A stretch of DNA of 64,000 nt from Flavobacteriaceae bacterium MAR_2009_75. GTDB taxonomy: Bacteria; Bacteroidota; Bacteroidia; Flavobacteriales; Flavobacteriaceae. Positions within the stretch are counted from its first letter, which is position 1; each line of letters begins with the position of its first letter. A program made the translations under genes and the position numbers. The notes below the pieces were generated by a model, which saw nothing but the letters and a program-made list of their open reading frames with translations, was not told where the DNA came from and searched no databases. The stretch covers positions 186,001 through 250,000 of the forward strand of contig PHTZ01000001.1 of NCBI GenBank assembly GCA_002813285.1. The letters are read 5' to 3'. Shown here piece after piece: positions 54,375 through 62,441 of this stretch.

Positions 54375-54932
54375 ATGAAAGGCATTCAAATCATTCAAGT
54401 TGTAGTACTTTTCCTATTCATTGTAGGTTGTAAAGATAATCAAAAAAAGGTGGAACCGTTGAACGTAGACCAAACCGTTTCAACTTTTTACTTTGTAAGA
54501 CATGCGGAAAAAGACCGTTCGAACCCAGAAGACCCAGATCCTGAACTTGATCAACGTGGACTAGGCAGGGCGATGCATTGGGCCGAAATCTTGGATGACG
54601 TTGAACTAGATGCCATTTATTCAACCGACTATCAAAGAACTTCGATGACCGCAGCACCTATTTCTATTAAGAAAGACCTTGATGTTCAGTATTACGAACC
54701 ACAAACTATCGATATTGAGCAATTTAAAGCCGATAATTTAAATAAAACAGTTTTGGTTGTTGGTCATAGCAACACCACGCCCGATTTTGCAAACAAGGTT
54801 ATGGGAGAAGATGTGTTTTATGAGATGGATGACTCTGATAACGGCAGTCTGTTTATAGTACAGCTTGTGGGTAACAAAGCGACTTCTCAACGACTTCATA
54901 TTAGTTGCAACTGCCCAAAAGATAGAGAGTAA
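54375..54932 (+). CDS. histidine phosphatase superfamily lipoprotein
   Basis: A 185-aa protein with a lipoprotein signal (VVLFLFIVGC). The catalytic motif YFVRHAEKDR carries Arg42 and His43, with LDAIYSTDYQRTSMTAAPI and VLVVGHSNTTPDF providing the rest of the active site (the second His near 131). Phosphoglycerate-mutase-like phosphatases of this short form act on phosphate esters in the cell envelope; the substrate is unknown. It lies 80 nt before smpB and is not part of its promoter. Confidence 0.88.
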   Translation: MKGIQIIQVVVLFLFIVGCKDNQKKVEPLNVDQTVSTFYFVRHAEKDRSNPEDPDPELDQRGLGRAMHWAEILDDVELDAIYSTDYQRTSMTAAPISIKKDLDVQYYEPQTIDIEQFKADNLNKTVLVVGHSNTTPDFANKVMGEDVFYEMDDSDNGSLFIVQLVGNKATSQRLHISCNCPKDRE

Positions 54933-54981
54933 GTTATTTGTTACCTAGCTCATGTAATTTAGCAATGATTACTCTGCGATT

Positions 54982-55011
54982 ATTGTAATTCGAACGACTT
55001 GTTTACCTTTG
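54982..55011 (+). promoter_or_regulatory. promoter of smpB
   Basis: ATTG (54982-54985), 18 nt, TACCTTTG (55004-55011), a perfect -7 box. It ends one base before the first ATG (55013) and four before the second, so the predicted transcription start falls at about the second ATG, giving a leaderless mRNA. Confidence 0.6.
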
Positions 55012-55015
55012 TATG

Positions 55016-55480
55016 ATGGTTCAAAAGAACATCAATATAAAGAATAAGAAGGCTAAGTTCGAATACGAATTTTTAGACACTTATGTTGCGGGCATTGTTT
55101 TAGCCGGTACGGAGATTAAATCTATTCGAGAAGGAAAAGCCTCCATTTCCCAAAGTTTCTGTGAGTTCAATAATCGAGGGGAAATGTTTGTAATCAACAT
55201 GCAAGTCGATGAATACTCACATGCCTCGCACTTCAATCACAGACCAAAGGCCGAAAGAAAACTTTTATTACACAAAGGCGAACTCAAAAAACTTAGAAAA
55301 GAGGTTTCTACGAGCGGATTAACCATTGTACCGCTCAATCTGTTCGTTAATGACCGAGGGCTTGCTAAAGTTAAGATTGCACTTGCCAAGGGTAAAAAAC
55401 TTCACGACAAAAGGGAAACTATAAAAGACAGAGACAACAAAAGAAACTTGGCTCGAATCAAAAAAAGTTTCAATAACTGA
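55016..55480 (+). CDS. smpB: SsrA-binding protein SmpB
   Basis: RNA-binding partner of tmRNA in trans-translation, which frees stalled ribosomes. The 154-aa protein begins with NINIKNKKAKFEYEFLDTY, has VLAGTEIKSIREGKASISQS, and ends with the conserved KGKKLHDKRETIKDRD followed by a basic tail that enters the decoding channel. An ATG one codon earlier (55013) is possible. No tmRNA gene was found nearby. Confidence 0.97.
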   Translation: MVQKNINIKNKKAKFEYEFLDTYVAGIVLAGTEIKSIREGKASISQSFCEFNNRGEMFVINMQVDEYSHASHFNHRPKAERKLLLHKGELKKLRKEVSTSGLTIVPLNLFVNDRGLAKVKIALAKGKKLHDKRETIKDRDNKRNLARIKKSFNN

Positions 55481-55500
55481 TTTAAAAAGAATAGGGCGGC

Positions 55501-56142
55501 TTAATTTTTATTTTCCAATAAAGGCACAAATCGAAATGAACCGAATTCTTTTTTTTCAAATTCCTTCTCCGATTTACGAATAAATAGCGTCATAACTTGA
55601 TCGCTCGCACCGACAGGTATAACTAGACGACCACCGATTTTTAATTGTGCCATTAGTGGTTTTGGTACCTCGGGTGCACCTGCAGTTACCACAATCGAAT
55701 CAAATGGGGCATCAGTTGGTAAACCTTTATAGCCATCACCAAAAATATTCTTTTTAGGGCGATAGCCCATTTTACCAAAAAAAAGTTTGGTTTTCTTGAA
55801 TAGCTCCTGCTGTCTTTCAATAGTAAATACTTTAGCCTTTAGGTGAAGTAATACCGCCGTTTGATAACCGCTTCCGGTGCCTATTTCCAATACCTGGTGA
55901 CCAGGTTTCACTTGCAATAGTTGAGTTTGAAATGCCACTGTGTAAGGTTGTGAAATGGTTTGGTCTGCCGCTATGGGAAATGCTTTATCTTGATAAGCGT
56001 GCCCCTCAAAACTACTATCCATAAACAAATGCCTAGGTATCGTTTTAATTGCACTAAGTACTTTGGTATCGGTAATACCTTTTTTCACCAGTACTTCGGC
56101 GAGCTTATTTCGCATTCCCCTATGCTTGAAGGTATCTTTCAA
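55501..56142 (-). CDS. pcm: protein-L-isoaspartate O-methyltransferase
   Basis: Repairs isoaspartyl residues in damaged proteins using S-adenosylmethionine. The 213-aa protein begins with MKDTFKHRGMRNKLAEVLVK, and carries FPIAADQTISQPYTVA, VLEIGTGSGYQTAVLL for SAM binding, and FDSIVVTAGAPEVPKPLMAQ with GGRLVIPVG, all diagnostic. Length is normal. It is convergent with smpB. Confidence 0.97.
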   Translation of the reverse strand: MKDTFKHRGMRNKLAEVLVKKGITDTKVLSAIKTIPRHLFMDSSFEGHAYQDKAFPIAADQTISQPYTVAFQTQLLQVKPGHQVLEIGTGSGYQTAVLLHLKAKVFTIERQQELFKKTKLFFGKMGYRPKKNIFGDGYKGLPTDAPFDSIVVTAGAPEVPKPLMAQLKIGGRLVIPVGASDQVMTLFIRKSEKEFEKKEFGSFRFVPLLENKN

Positions 56143-56307
56143 TGGTTTGGTTTTAGAAAGGTAAAGTTAGGTCGTAAATAATCAAATCACAAGAAACAAC
56201 CAGCGGCAAAAATTATGTATCTATGCTTAACTTTTTGAGTTAGAATCAATTTCCGAAGAAATCATGAAACCCAAAAATATCCTTATTTTTGGGGTAAAGA
56301 GAAATAG

Positions 56308-57288
56308 ATGTTAAAAGTTGGGGTTTTGGGCGCCGGTCATTTGGGTAAAATCCATCTACGATTGCTCAACGAGTCGAAAAAATATGAACTTATAGGATTC
56401 TACGATGCCGATGCTATCAACGGAAAAAAGGTAGCCGATGAATTCGGGTACCAATATTTCGACAATATCAATACGCTAATCGATGCCGTAGAGGTCGTAG
56501 ACATAGTCACCCCTACCCTTTCACATTTTGATTGTGCTAAAAAAGCGATTCAAAAGGGGAAGCATATTTTTATAGAAAAACCGATAACAAATACCATTGA
56601 AGAAGCCTTTGAGTTATTAAAATTGAAAAAACAACATGGTGTAAAAGGTCAGGTGGGTCATGTTGAGCGATTTAACCCTGCCTTTTCGGCGGTAAAGGCC
56701 CAAATCAAAGACCCCATGTTTATCGAGACCCATAGATTGGCCGAATTTAATCCCAGAGGAACTGATGTACCCGTGGTTTTAGATTTAATGATTCATGATA
56801 TCGATGCTATTTTAAGCGTTGTCGATTCAGAGGTAAGGCAGATAAATGCCAGTGGTGTTTCGGTAATCAGCAAGTCGCCTGATATTGCCAATGCACGTAT
56901 CGAATTTGAAAATGGTTGTGTAGCAAATCTAACCGCGAGTAGAATATCGCTCAAAAACATGAGGAAGTCCCGGTTTTTTCAAAAGGATGCCTACATTTCC
57001 GTTGATTTTTTAGAGAAAAAGGTAGAGGTTGTAAAAATGAAGAACGCCCCAGAGGTCGCAGGCGATTTTGATATGATTTTGCAAAATGCGGAAGGTGAGA
57101 AAAAACAAATTTATTTTGAGAATCCTGATATAATTAAAAATAATGCTATTCTCGATGAGTTAGAAAGTTTTTCTGATTCGATCATCAATAATACAGAACC
57201 AATCGTTACTCTTGAGCAAGGTACAAATGCCCTAAAAATTGCACTGCAGATTATTGATTCTTTTAGAACCGATGCTAGTCTTAGTTAA
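56308..57288 (+). CDS. cytosolic Gfo/Idh/MocA-family oxidoreductase
   Basis: A 326-aa protein without signal peptide, unlike the two Tat-signal copies at 12 and 18 kb. It has GVLGAGHLGKIHLRLL for NAD(P) binding, the EKPI motif, HVERFNPAF, and LDLMIHDIDAILSVV with conserved Asp and His. Substrate is unknown. It is followed by the YggS gene 38 nt later, an association I have seen in Flavobacteriaceae; co-transcription is likely. Confidence 0.9.
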   Translation: MLKVGVLGAGHLGKIHLRLLNESKKYELIGFYDADAINGKKVADEFGYQYFDNINTLIDAVEVVDIVTPTLSHFDCAKKAIQKGKHIFIEKPITNTIEEAFELLKLKKQHGVKGQVGHVERFNPAFSAVKAQIKDPMFIETHRLAEFNPRGTDVPVVLDLMIHDIDAILSVVDSEVRQINASGVSVISKSPDIANARIEFENGCVANLTASRISLKNMRKSRFFQKDAYISVDFLEKKVEVVKMKNAPEVAGDFDMILQNAEGEKKQIYFENPDIIKNNAILDELESFSDSIINNTEPIVTLEQGTNALKIALQIIDSFRTDASLS

Positions 57289-57326
57289 CCGAATTACGAA
57301 TAACGTTATAGAAGAATTACCTTTAT

Positions 57327-57983
57327 ATGCCCATAAAAGAGAACTTGCAAAAAATACTTGAAACGATTCCCGAACATGTAACTTTGGTTGCTGTTTCAAA
57401 AACGAAACCCATAGAAGAACTTATGGAAGCTTATGAATCTGGGCAACGGATTTTTGGAGAGAACAAAGTTCAAGAGATGGTCGGTAAATGGGATGAGCTG
57501 CCCAAAGACATCCACTGGCACATGATCGGTCACCTACAACGTAACAAAGTAAAGTATATGGCCGAATTTGTATCATTAGTGCATGGGGTCGATAGTTTTA
57601 GGCTTTTGAAAGAAATAGATAAAAGAGCTTCCGGGCATAACAGAACTATTGATTGCTTACTACAGATGCATATTGCCGAAGAAGATACCAAGTTTGGGTT
57701 GGATCGAACAGAACTTGAGCATATGATAAATTCAGAAGAATTTAAGTCCTTACAAAACATTAATATAAAAGGGCTTATGGGCATGGCCACCTTTACTGAA
57801 GACCAATCTCAAATAAGAAAAGAATTCAGGCAGTTGAAATCAATTTTTGACGACCTAAAAAGTAAAATTCCAAAACTTGATATTTTGTCAATGGGCATGA
57901 GTGGTGATTACAAGATTGCCATCGAAGAGGGAAGTACTATGGTTCGCATAGGCAGTAATATCTTTGGAGCTAGAAATTACTAG
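57327..57983 (+). CDS. YggS/PLPBP-family pyridoxal phosphate homeostasis protein
   Basis: A 218-aa PLP-binding TIM-barrel protein: VTLVAVSKTKPIEELMEAYE holds the PLP Lys, and GENKVQEMVGKW, HMIGHLQRNKVKYM, LSMGMSGDYKIAIEEGSTMV and RIGSNIFGAR are family hallmarks. It is thought to control free PLP rather than catalyse a reaction. A TACCTTTA box ends one base before the ATG, the geometry seen at smpB, but the gene is probably also read from the upstream oxidoreductase gene. Confidence 0.95.
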   Translation: MPIKENLQKILETIPEHVTLVAVSKTKPIEELMEAYESGQRIFGENKVQEMVGKWDELPKDIHWHMIGHLQRNKVKYMAEFVSLVHGVDSFRLLKEIDKRASGHNRTIDCLLQMHIAEEDTKFGLDRTELEHMINSEEFKSLQNINIKGLMGMATFTEDQSQIRKEFRQLKSIFDDLKSKIPKLDILSMGMSGDYKIAIEEGSTMVRIGSNIFGARNY

Positions 57984-58043
57984 AATCATCGTCAAATTTA
58001 TCTTGCAAGCCAGAAGCATCTTTTTTAAGACTAAACTAATTTA

Positions 58044-59411
58044 ATGTACGCAATACTCGATATAGAGACCACGGGAGGAAAATTTAATGAAGAAGGCATT
58101 ACAGAGATTGCCATTCACAAATTCGATGGTCATAAGGTTGTAGATAAGTTTATAAGTTTAGTCAATCCCGAAAAAGATATTCAGCCATTTGTTGTCAATC
58201 TTACGGGAATCAACAACAAAATGTTACGTACAGCACCTAAATTTCATGAGGTAGCCAAGCGCATAGTCGAAATTACCGATTCTAGTGTAATTGTGGCCCA
58301 CAATGCGCAATTCGATTATAGAATACTTCGAACCGAATTTAGAAGGTTGGGGTATAATTATGAAAGAAAAACACTCTGCACAGTAGACCTTTCTAAAAAA
58401 CTGATTCCAGAAGCAGAGTCACACAGTCTAGGCAAACTTGTGCGCTCATTGGGCATACCTGTGAGCGATCGACATCGGGCCAACGGAGATGCACTGGCTA
58501 CATTAAAACTGTTTAAGGTTTTGCTCTCCAAAGATTCAGATAAAACCATCGTAAAAGATATTATCAGAGAAAAAGAACATGGTGAACTTTCTGATAGACA
58601 GTTAGACATTGTTGAATCACTACCGTCTGAAACCGGCATATATTATATGCACGATAAAGATGGTGAAGTTCTATATTTAGGTAAGAGTAGTAATATAAAA
58701 AAACGTGTTAATCAACACTTTACCAACAATGGCAGTCGATCAAGACAACTTCAGAAAGCTACCAAAAAAGTTACATTTGAAAAAACAGGTAGCGAACTAG
58801 TCGCTCTTCTAAAAGAAAATGAAGAATTAAGAATAAATCGACCCAGGTTCAACCCTAAGCAGCCCAAAACCTTATTTTCTCACGGAGTTATCGTGAAGAC
58901 AAACAGTGATGGCTACCTTACCTTGGTAGCAGAAAAATTGAAAGATAGCGACGAAGCCTTAACCACATTTAACAGTTTGGCCGGGGCTAAGAATTTCATT
59001 TTCAAAACTACTGAAGAACTTGAGCTCTGCCCTAAACTCAATGGAATTTCAGAAGCGAAAAAAAATTGTTCGGATTATGATTCAGGTGATTGTTATGGCG
59101 CTTGTATTAAAAAAGAGTCTATAGAAAATTACAATAAACGCGTAAGTGCCGCAGTAAATAAGTATTCACTTGACAATAAGAATATTATTATCATTGACAA
59201 GGGTCGAGAAGTAGGAGAGTATAGCGCGGTTCTAATTAAAAATGGTACCTTCAAAGGGTTTGGTTTCTACGACCTCAATCATCAAATTAATAATATTCAT
59301 ATCTTAGAATCGATAATCGTTCCCATGAAGGGCGATGAAAATACTTCACACATCATTGAAACATACCTTAGAAAAAGACGGGTATTAAAGATTTTAGAGT
59401 TAAGCAACTAG
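58044..59411 (+). CDS. DEDD exonuclease fused to UvrC-like GIY-YIG nuclease
   Basis: A 455-aa fusion. Residues 1-165 are a DnaQ-like 3'-5' exonuclease (AILDIETTGGKFNEEGITEI, SSVIVAHNAQFDYRIL, RHRANGDALATLKLFK). Residues about 195-275 are a GIY-YIG domain (GIYYMHDKDGEVLYLGKSSN, IKKRVNQHFTNN), followed by a UvrC-like Cys region (CPKLNGISEAKKNCSDYDSG, CYGAC) and a C-terminal part. Similar proteins, related to Cho endonucleases, occur in several phyla and are thought to act in DNA repair. It heads a four-gene operon through miaA; the next gene starts 3 nt after its stop. Confidence 0.92.
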   Translation: MYAILDIETTGGKFNEEGITEIAIHKFDGHKVVDKFISLVNPEKDIQPFVVNLTGINNKMLRTAPKFHEVAKRIVEITDSSVIVAHNAQFDYRILRTEFRRLGYNYERKTLCTVDLSKKLIPEAESHSLGKLVRSLGIPVSDRHRANGDALATLKLFKVLLSKDSDKTIVKDIIREKEHGELSDRQLDIVESLPSETGIYYMHDKDGEVLYLGKSSNIKKRVNQHFTNNGSRSRQLQKATKKVTFEKTGSELVALLKENEELRINRPRFNPKQPKTLFSHGVIVKTNSDGYLTLVAEKLKDSDEALTTFNSLAGAKNFIFKTTEELELCPKLNGISEAKKNCSDYDSGDCYGACIKKESIENYNKRVSAAVNKYSLDNKNIIIIDKGREVGEYSAVLIKNGTFKGFGFYDLNHQINNIHILESIIVPMKGDENTSHIIETYLRKRRVLKILELSN

Positions 59412-59414
59412 ATA

Positions 59415-60269
59415 TTGAGAGATAGTAAACCTGATAAGGGCTGGAAACATAGAGTCCACGAAATAATATATGAAGCCGACACCCCATTGGGTAAATGGTT
59501 CGATATTCTTTTGTTCATTTTGATTATAATTAGTGTTTTGCTGGTTATGTTAGAAAGTGTCAGATGGATTGATGCTAAATATCATAAGACTCTATTTGTT
59601 TTAGAATGGGTCGTTACCGTATTCTTCACCATTGAATATATTGCTCGAATTATTAGTATTAAAAAGCCATCAAAATATATTTTTAGCTTTTACGGCATTA
59701 TTGATTTCTTTTCTACCATTCCCCTCTACCTCTCGTATATCTTTGCGGGATCACAAGTACTTTTGGCCATTCGCGCCTTTAGATTACTTCGGGTTTTCCG
59801 AATTTTAAAACTTGTTCGTTTTCTAGGCGAAGCTTCACAATTAAAACGCGCCTTAAAAGCAAGCCGTGCAAAAATTACAGTATTTCTATTCGCAGTATTG
59901 ATTTTATCGGTGATACTAGGTACTGTAATGTATTTGATTGAAGGTGATGAAGCTGGCTTCACCAGTATACCTACGAGTATTTACTGGACCATAGTGACCC
60001 TTACTACTGTAGGATATGGAGATATCGCACCAATCACCCCTCAGGGTCAGCTTATAGCCACCATTATCATGTTGGTCGGTTATGGCGTAATCGCCGTACC
60101 AACTGGTATAGTTACCGTAGAATTTGGAAAACAAGGGCAAGACCAACAAAAAAAATCTTCGGGAGAAAAACATTTCGTTCATGTAAATACTCAAGCCTGC
60201 ACCACATGTGCCAAAGAGGGTCATAGAGATGATGCCACCCACTGCTATAACTGCGGAAGCAAGCTCTAA
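59415..60269 (+). CDS. voltage-gated K+ channel-like protein with C-terminal zinc ribbon
   Basis: A 284-aa protein from a TTG start, as no ATG precedes the first helix. It has six membrane segments: an Arg-rich S4 voltage sensor (AFRLLRVFRILKLVRFLGEA, about 118-145) and a pore with the K+ selectivity filter TLTTVGYGDIAP (about 194). The tail ends with CTTC and CYNC (Cys262, 265, 277, 280), a probable zinc ribbon that ordinary Kv-type channels lack. It shares one base (TAATG) with miaA. Confidence 0.9.
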   Translation: MRDSKPDKGWKHRVHEIIYEADTPLGKWFDILLFILIIISVLLVMLESVRWIDAKYHKTLFVLEWVVTVFFTIEYIARIISIKKPSKYIFSFYGIIDFFSTIPLYLSYIFAGSQVLLAIRAFRLLRVFRILKLVRFLGEASQLKRALKASRAKITVFLFAVLILSVILGTVMYLIEGDEAGFTSIPTSIYWTIVTLTTVGYGDIAPITPQGQLIATIIMLVGYGVIAVPTGIVTVEFGKQGQDQQKKSSGEKHFVHVNTQACTTCAKEGHRDDATHCYNCGSKL

Positions 60270-61171
60270 TGAACAAATTACTAATATCAGTCATAGGTCC
60301 CACGGCAATCGGAAAGACAAAACTTGCCATTGAGCTTGCGAAGCATTTTAAAACGGAAATTATATCTGCTGATTCAAGGCAATTCTATAAGGAAATGAAT
60401 ATCGGTACCGCCGTACCTTCGGTTGATGAATTGGCCCAGGCTCCGCACCATTTCATTCAACACCGCAGCATTCTAGACGATTATTCCGTTGGTGATTTTG
60501 AACGGGAAGCACTTAATCGGCTTGATACACTTTATCAAAAAAAAGATATTGTTATCATGGTAGGTGGTAGCGGCTTATACGTAAATGCAGTCACCAAAGG
60601 GCTTGATAATTTTCCTACAGTAAAAGCTGAAATACGGCTTGAGCTGAATGAGAGGTTAGAGAAAAATGGTATTTCAAGCCTACAAGAGTTACTCAAAACA
60701 AAAGATTTCGAGTATTATAAGAAAGTGGATCTCGACAATCCGCACCGTTTGATTAGGGCACTTGAAATTTGCATCGGTACGGGCCGCCCTTATTCGTCAT
60801 TTTTGAACTCTGAAAAGAAAAAGCGCAGGTTTGAGACCATTACCGTAGGGTTAACGGCGGAAAGACAGACCATATATGACCGTATCAATGAGAGAGTTGG
60901 TTTAATGGTTGATGAAGGACTAATTAAAGAGGTTCGAAACCTGATTGACTATCAACACTTAAATGCATTGCAAACTGTGGGATACAGGGAGTTATTCAAA
61001 TACTTTAAAGGAGATTGGTCGCTGGAGTTTGCCATCTCAGAGATTCAAAAGAATACAAGAAGGTTCGCCAAAAGGCAAATGACCTGGTTCAAAAAAAATG
61101 AACAAACACTTTGGTATGAATTTGATACTTCTTTTAACCAAATACAAAACGATATAGAAAAACTGCTATGA
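60269..61171 (+). CDS. miaA: tRNA dimethylallyltransferase
   Basis: Transfers a dimethylallyl group to A37 of tRNAs reading UNN codons. The 300-aa protein has the P-loop VIGPTAIGKTKLAIELA, IISADSRQFYKEMNIGTAVP, VMVGGSGLYVNAVTKGL, and LQTVGYRELFKYFKGD with the C-terminal KNTRRFAKRQMTWFKKNEQ. Length is normal. Start overlaps the channel gene and its end overlaps the gluconokinase gene by four bases (ATGA), so the four genes form one transcript. Confidence 0.97.
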   Translation: MNKLLISVIGPTAIGKTKLAIELAKHFKTEIISADSRQFYKEMNIGTAVPSVDELAQAPHHFIQHRSILDDYSVGDFEREALNRLDTLYQKKDIVIMVGGSGLYVNAVTKGLDNFPTVKAEIRLELNERLEKNGISSLQELLKTKDFEYYKKVDLDNPHRLIRALEICIGTGRPYSSFLNSEKKKRRFETITVGLTAERQTIYDRINERVGLMVDEGLIKEVRNLIDYQHLNALQTVGYRELFKYFKGDWSLEFAISEIQKNTRRFAKRQMTWFKKNEQTLWYEFDTSFNQIQNDIEKLL

Positions 61172-61671
61172 AAAAGCCACCGATTATATTTGTAATGGGC
61201 GTCTCAGGCTCGGGAAAAAGCACTATTGGAAAGTTATTGGCCAAAAAATTGGAACTCAGTTTTTTTGATGGCGATGATTATCACCCTGAAGAAAATGTCG
61301 AAAAGATGGCCAAGGAGCACCCTCTAAATGACGAAGACCGGAAAGGTTGGCTCGTCAAGCTGAATGATTTAGCAAAAGAAAATCAAGAACAAGGTGCTAT
61401 CATTGCATGCTCGGCCTTAAAACATACGTATAGAAAGTTATTGCGCGACGGACTAGAAGACCAACTAAAATTTATTTTTTTGAATGGTTCATTCGAATTG
61501 GTTTCAAAAAGGCTACAGCAGCGAAAAGGTCATTTTATGCCACCGAAATTGCTGCGCTCACAATTTGAGGCCCTAGAAATACCCACATCGGCATTGTCGG
61601 TGAATATTGAAGACAGTCCGAAAATAATTGTAGAAAACATCATCGAAAAACTTGATGACCATTGGGCATAA
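61168..61671 (+). CDS. gntK: gluconokinase (GntK-like)
   Basis: Phosphorylates gluconate to 6-phosphogluconate. The 167-aa P-loop kinase has VMGVSGSGKSTIGKLLAKKL, FFDGDDYHPEENVEKMAKEH, PLNDEDRKGWLVKLNDLA, CSALKHTYRKLLRDG and RKGHFMPPKLLRSQFEALE, the standard order for the family. It ends the four-gene operon. A shikimate-kinase-like enzyme is the alternative, which the DGDDYHP and MPPKLL motifs argue against. Confidence 0.94.
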   Translation: MKKPPIIFVMGVSGSGKSTIGKLLAKKLELSFFDGDDYHPEENVEKMAKEHPLNDEDRKGWLVKLNDLAKENQEQGAIIACSALKHTYRKLLRDGLEDQLKFIFLNGSFELVSKRLQQRKGHFMPPKLLRSQFEALEIPTSALSVNIEDSPKIIVENIIEKLDDHWA

Positions 61672-61696
61672 AAAAACCCGTAATTAACGGGTTTTA
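61672..61696. terminator. bidirectional terminator after gluconokinase
   Basis: AAAACCCGT pairs with ACGGGTTTT around a five-base loop. T residues follow on both strands (T4 on plus, T7 on minus), so it serves the gluconokinase operon and the convergent response regulator gene. Confidence 0.85.
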
Positions 61697-61718
61697 TATA
61701 CAGTTCTATCCAGAAATA

Positions 61719-62432
61719 TTATTTCTCTTCATCTTTCACTACCAAGCGGAACCCTTCTCCATGAATGTTTAAAATTTCAACGGTATCATCGAGTTTCAAA
61801 TATTTACGCAATTTGGCTATATAAACATCCATACTTCGAGAGGTAAAGTAATTATCATCTCTCCATATTTTGGTAAGCGCCAACTCTCTGGGCATTAAAT
61901 CATTTTCATGCAGTGCCAAAAGTCGTAGCAATTCGTTTTCCTTCGGTGAAAGCTTTATTGACTCCTCTTCCTTATATTTTAAGAAACGAAGTTTTGAATT
62001 TAAATGGAAATTACCAATTTGAAATTCAAATTTTTTACTGTCTGCTAATGTATTAGATGCCTTTCTTTGAAGAATCGCTTTAAGCTTCATAAGTAGCACT
62101 TCAGAATCAAAAGGCTTATTCAGGTAATCGTCTGCGCCCGCCTTATATCCTTTCAGCACATCTTCTTTCATTGTTTTGGCGGTAAGAAATACAATTGGCA
62201 CATTTTCATTTTTCTCACGAATTTCCTTCGCCAAAGTGAACCCGTCTTTGTAAGGCATCATTACATCTAAAATGCAAATATCGTAGTTATCTTTTTTGAA
62301 CTTCTCAAAACCTTCCATTCCGTTCTTTGCCAATGTAACGTCAAAATCGTTCATAGACAAATAATCCTTCAGCACAATCCCAAAATTCGGATCATCTTCA
62401 ACCAATAGTATTTTCTTATTTATAGTTTCCAT
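61719..62432 (-). CDS. OmpR-family response regulator
   Basis: A 237-aa two-component regulator. The receiver carries LLVEDDPNFGIVLKDYL, phospho-acceptor Asp in DICILDVMMPYKDGF, and Lys in DDYLNKPFDSEVLLMK. The C-terminal winged-helix (about 135-230) shows LRLLALHENDLMPRELALTK and DVYIAKLRKYLKLDD. It resembles RprY of Bacteroides. The histidine kinase gene ends 9 nt upstream, so the order on the minus strand is kinase then regulator. Confidence 0.94.
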   Translation of the reverse strand: METINKKILLVEDDPNFGIVLKDYLSMNDFDVTLAKNGMEGFEKFKKDNYDICILDVMMPYKDGFTLAKEIREKNENVPIVFLTAKTMKEDVLKGYKAGADDYLNKPFDSEVLLMKLKAILQRKASNTLADSKKFEFQIGNFHLNSKLRFLKYKEEESIKLSPKENELLRLLALHENDLMPRELALTKIWRDDNYFTSRSMDVYIAKLRKYLKLDDTVEILNIHGEGFRLVVKDEEK

Positions 62433-62441
62433 AATCTTAAA

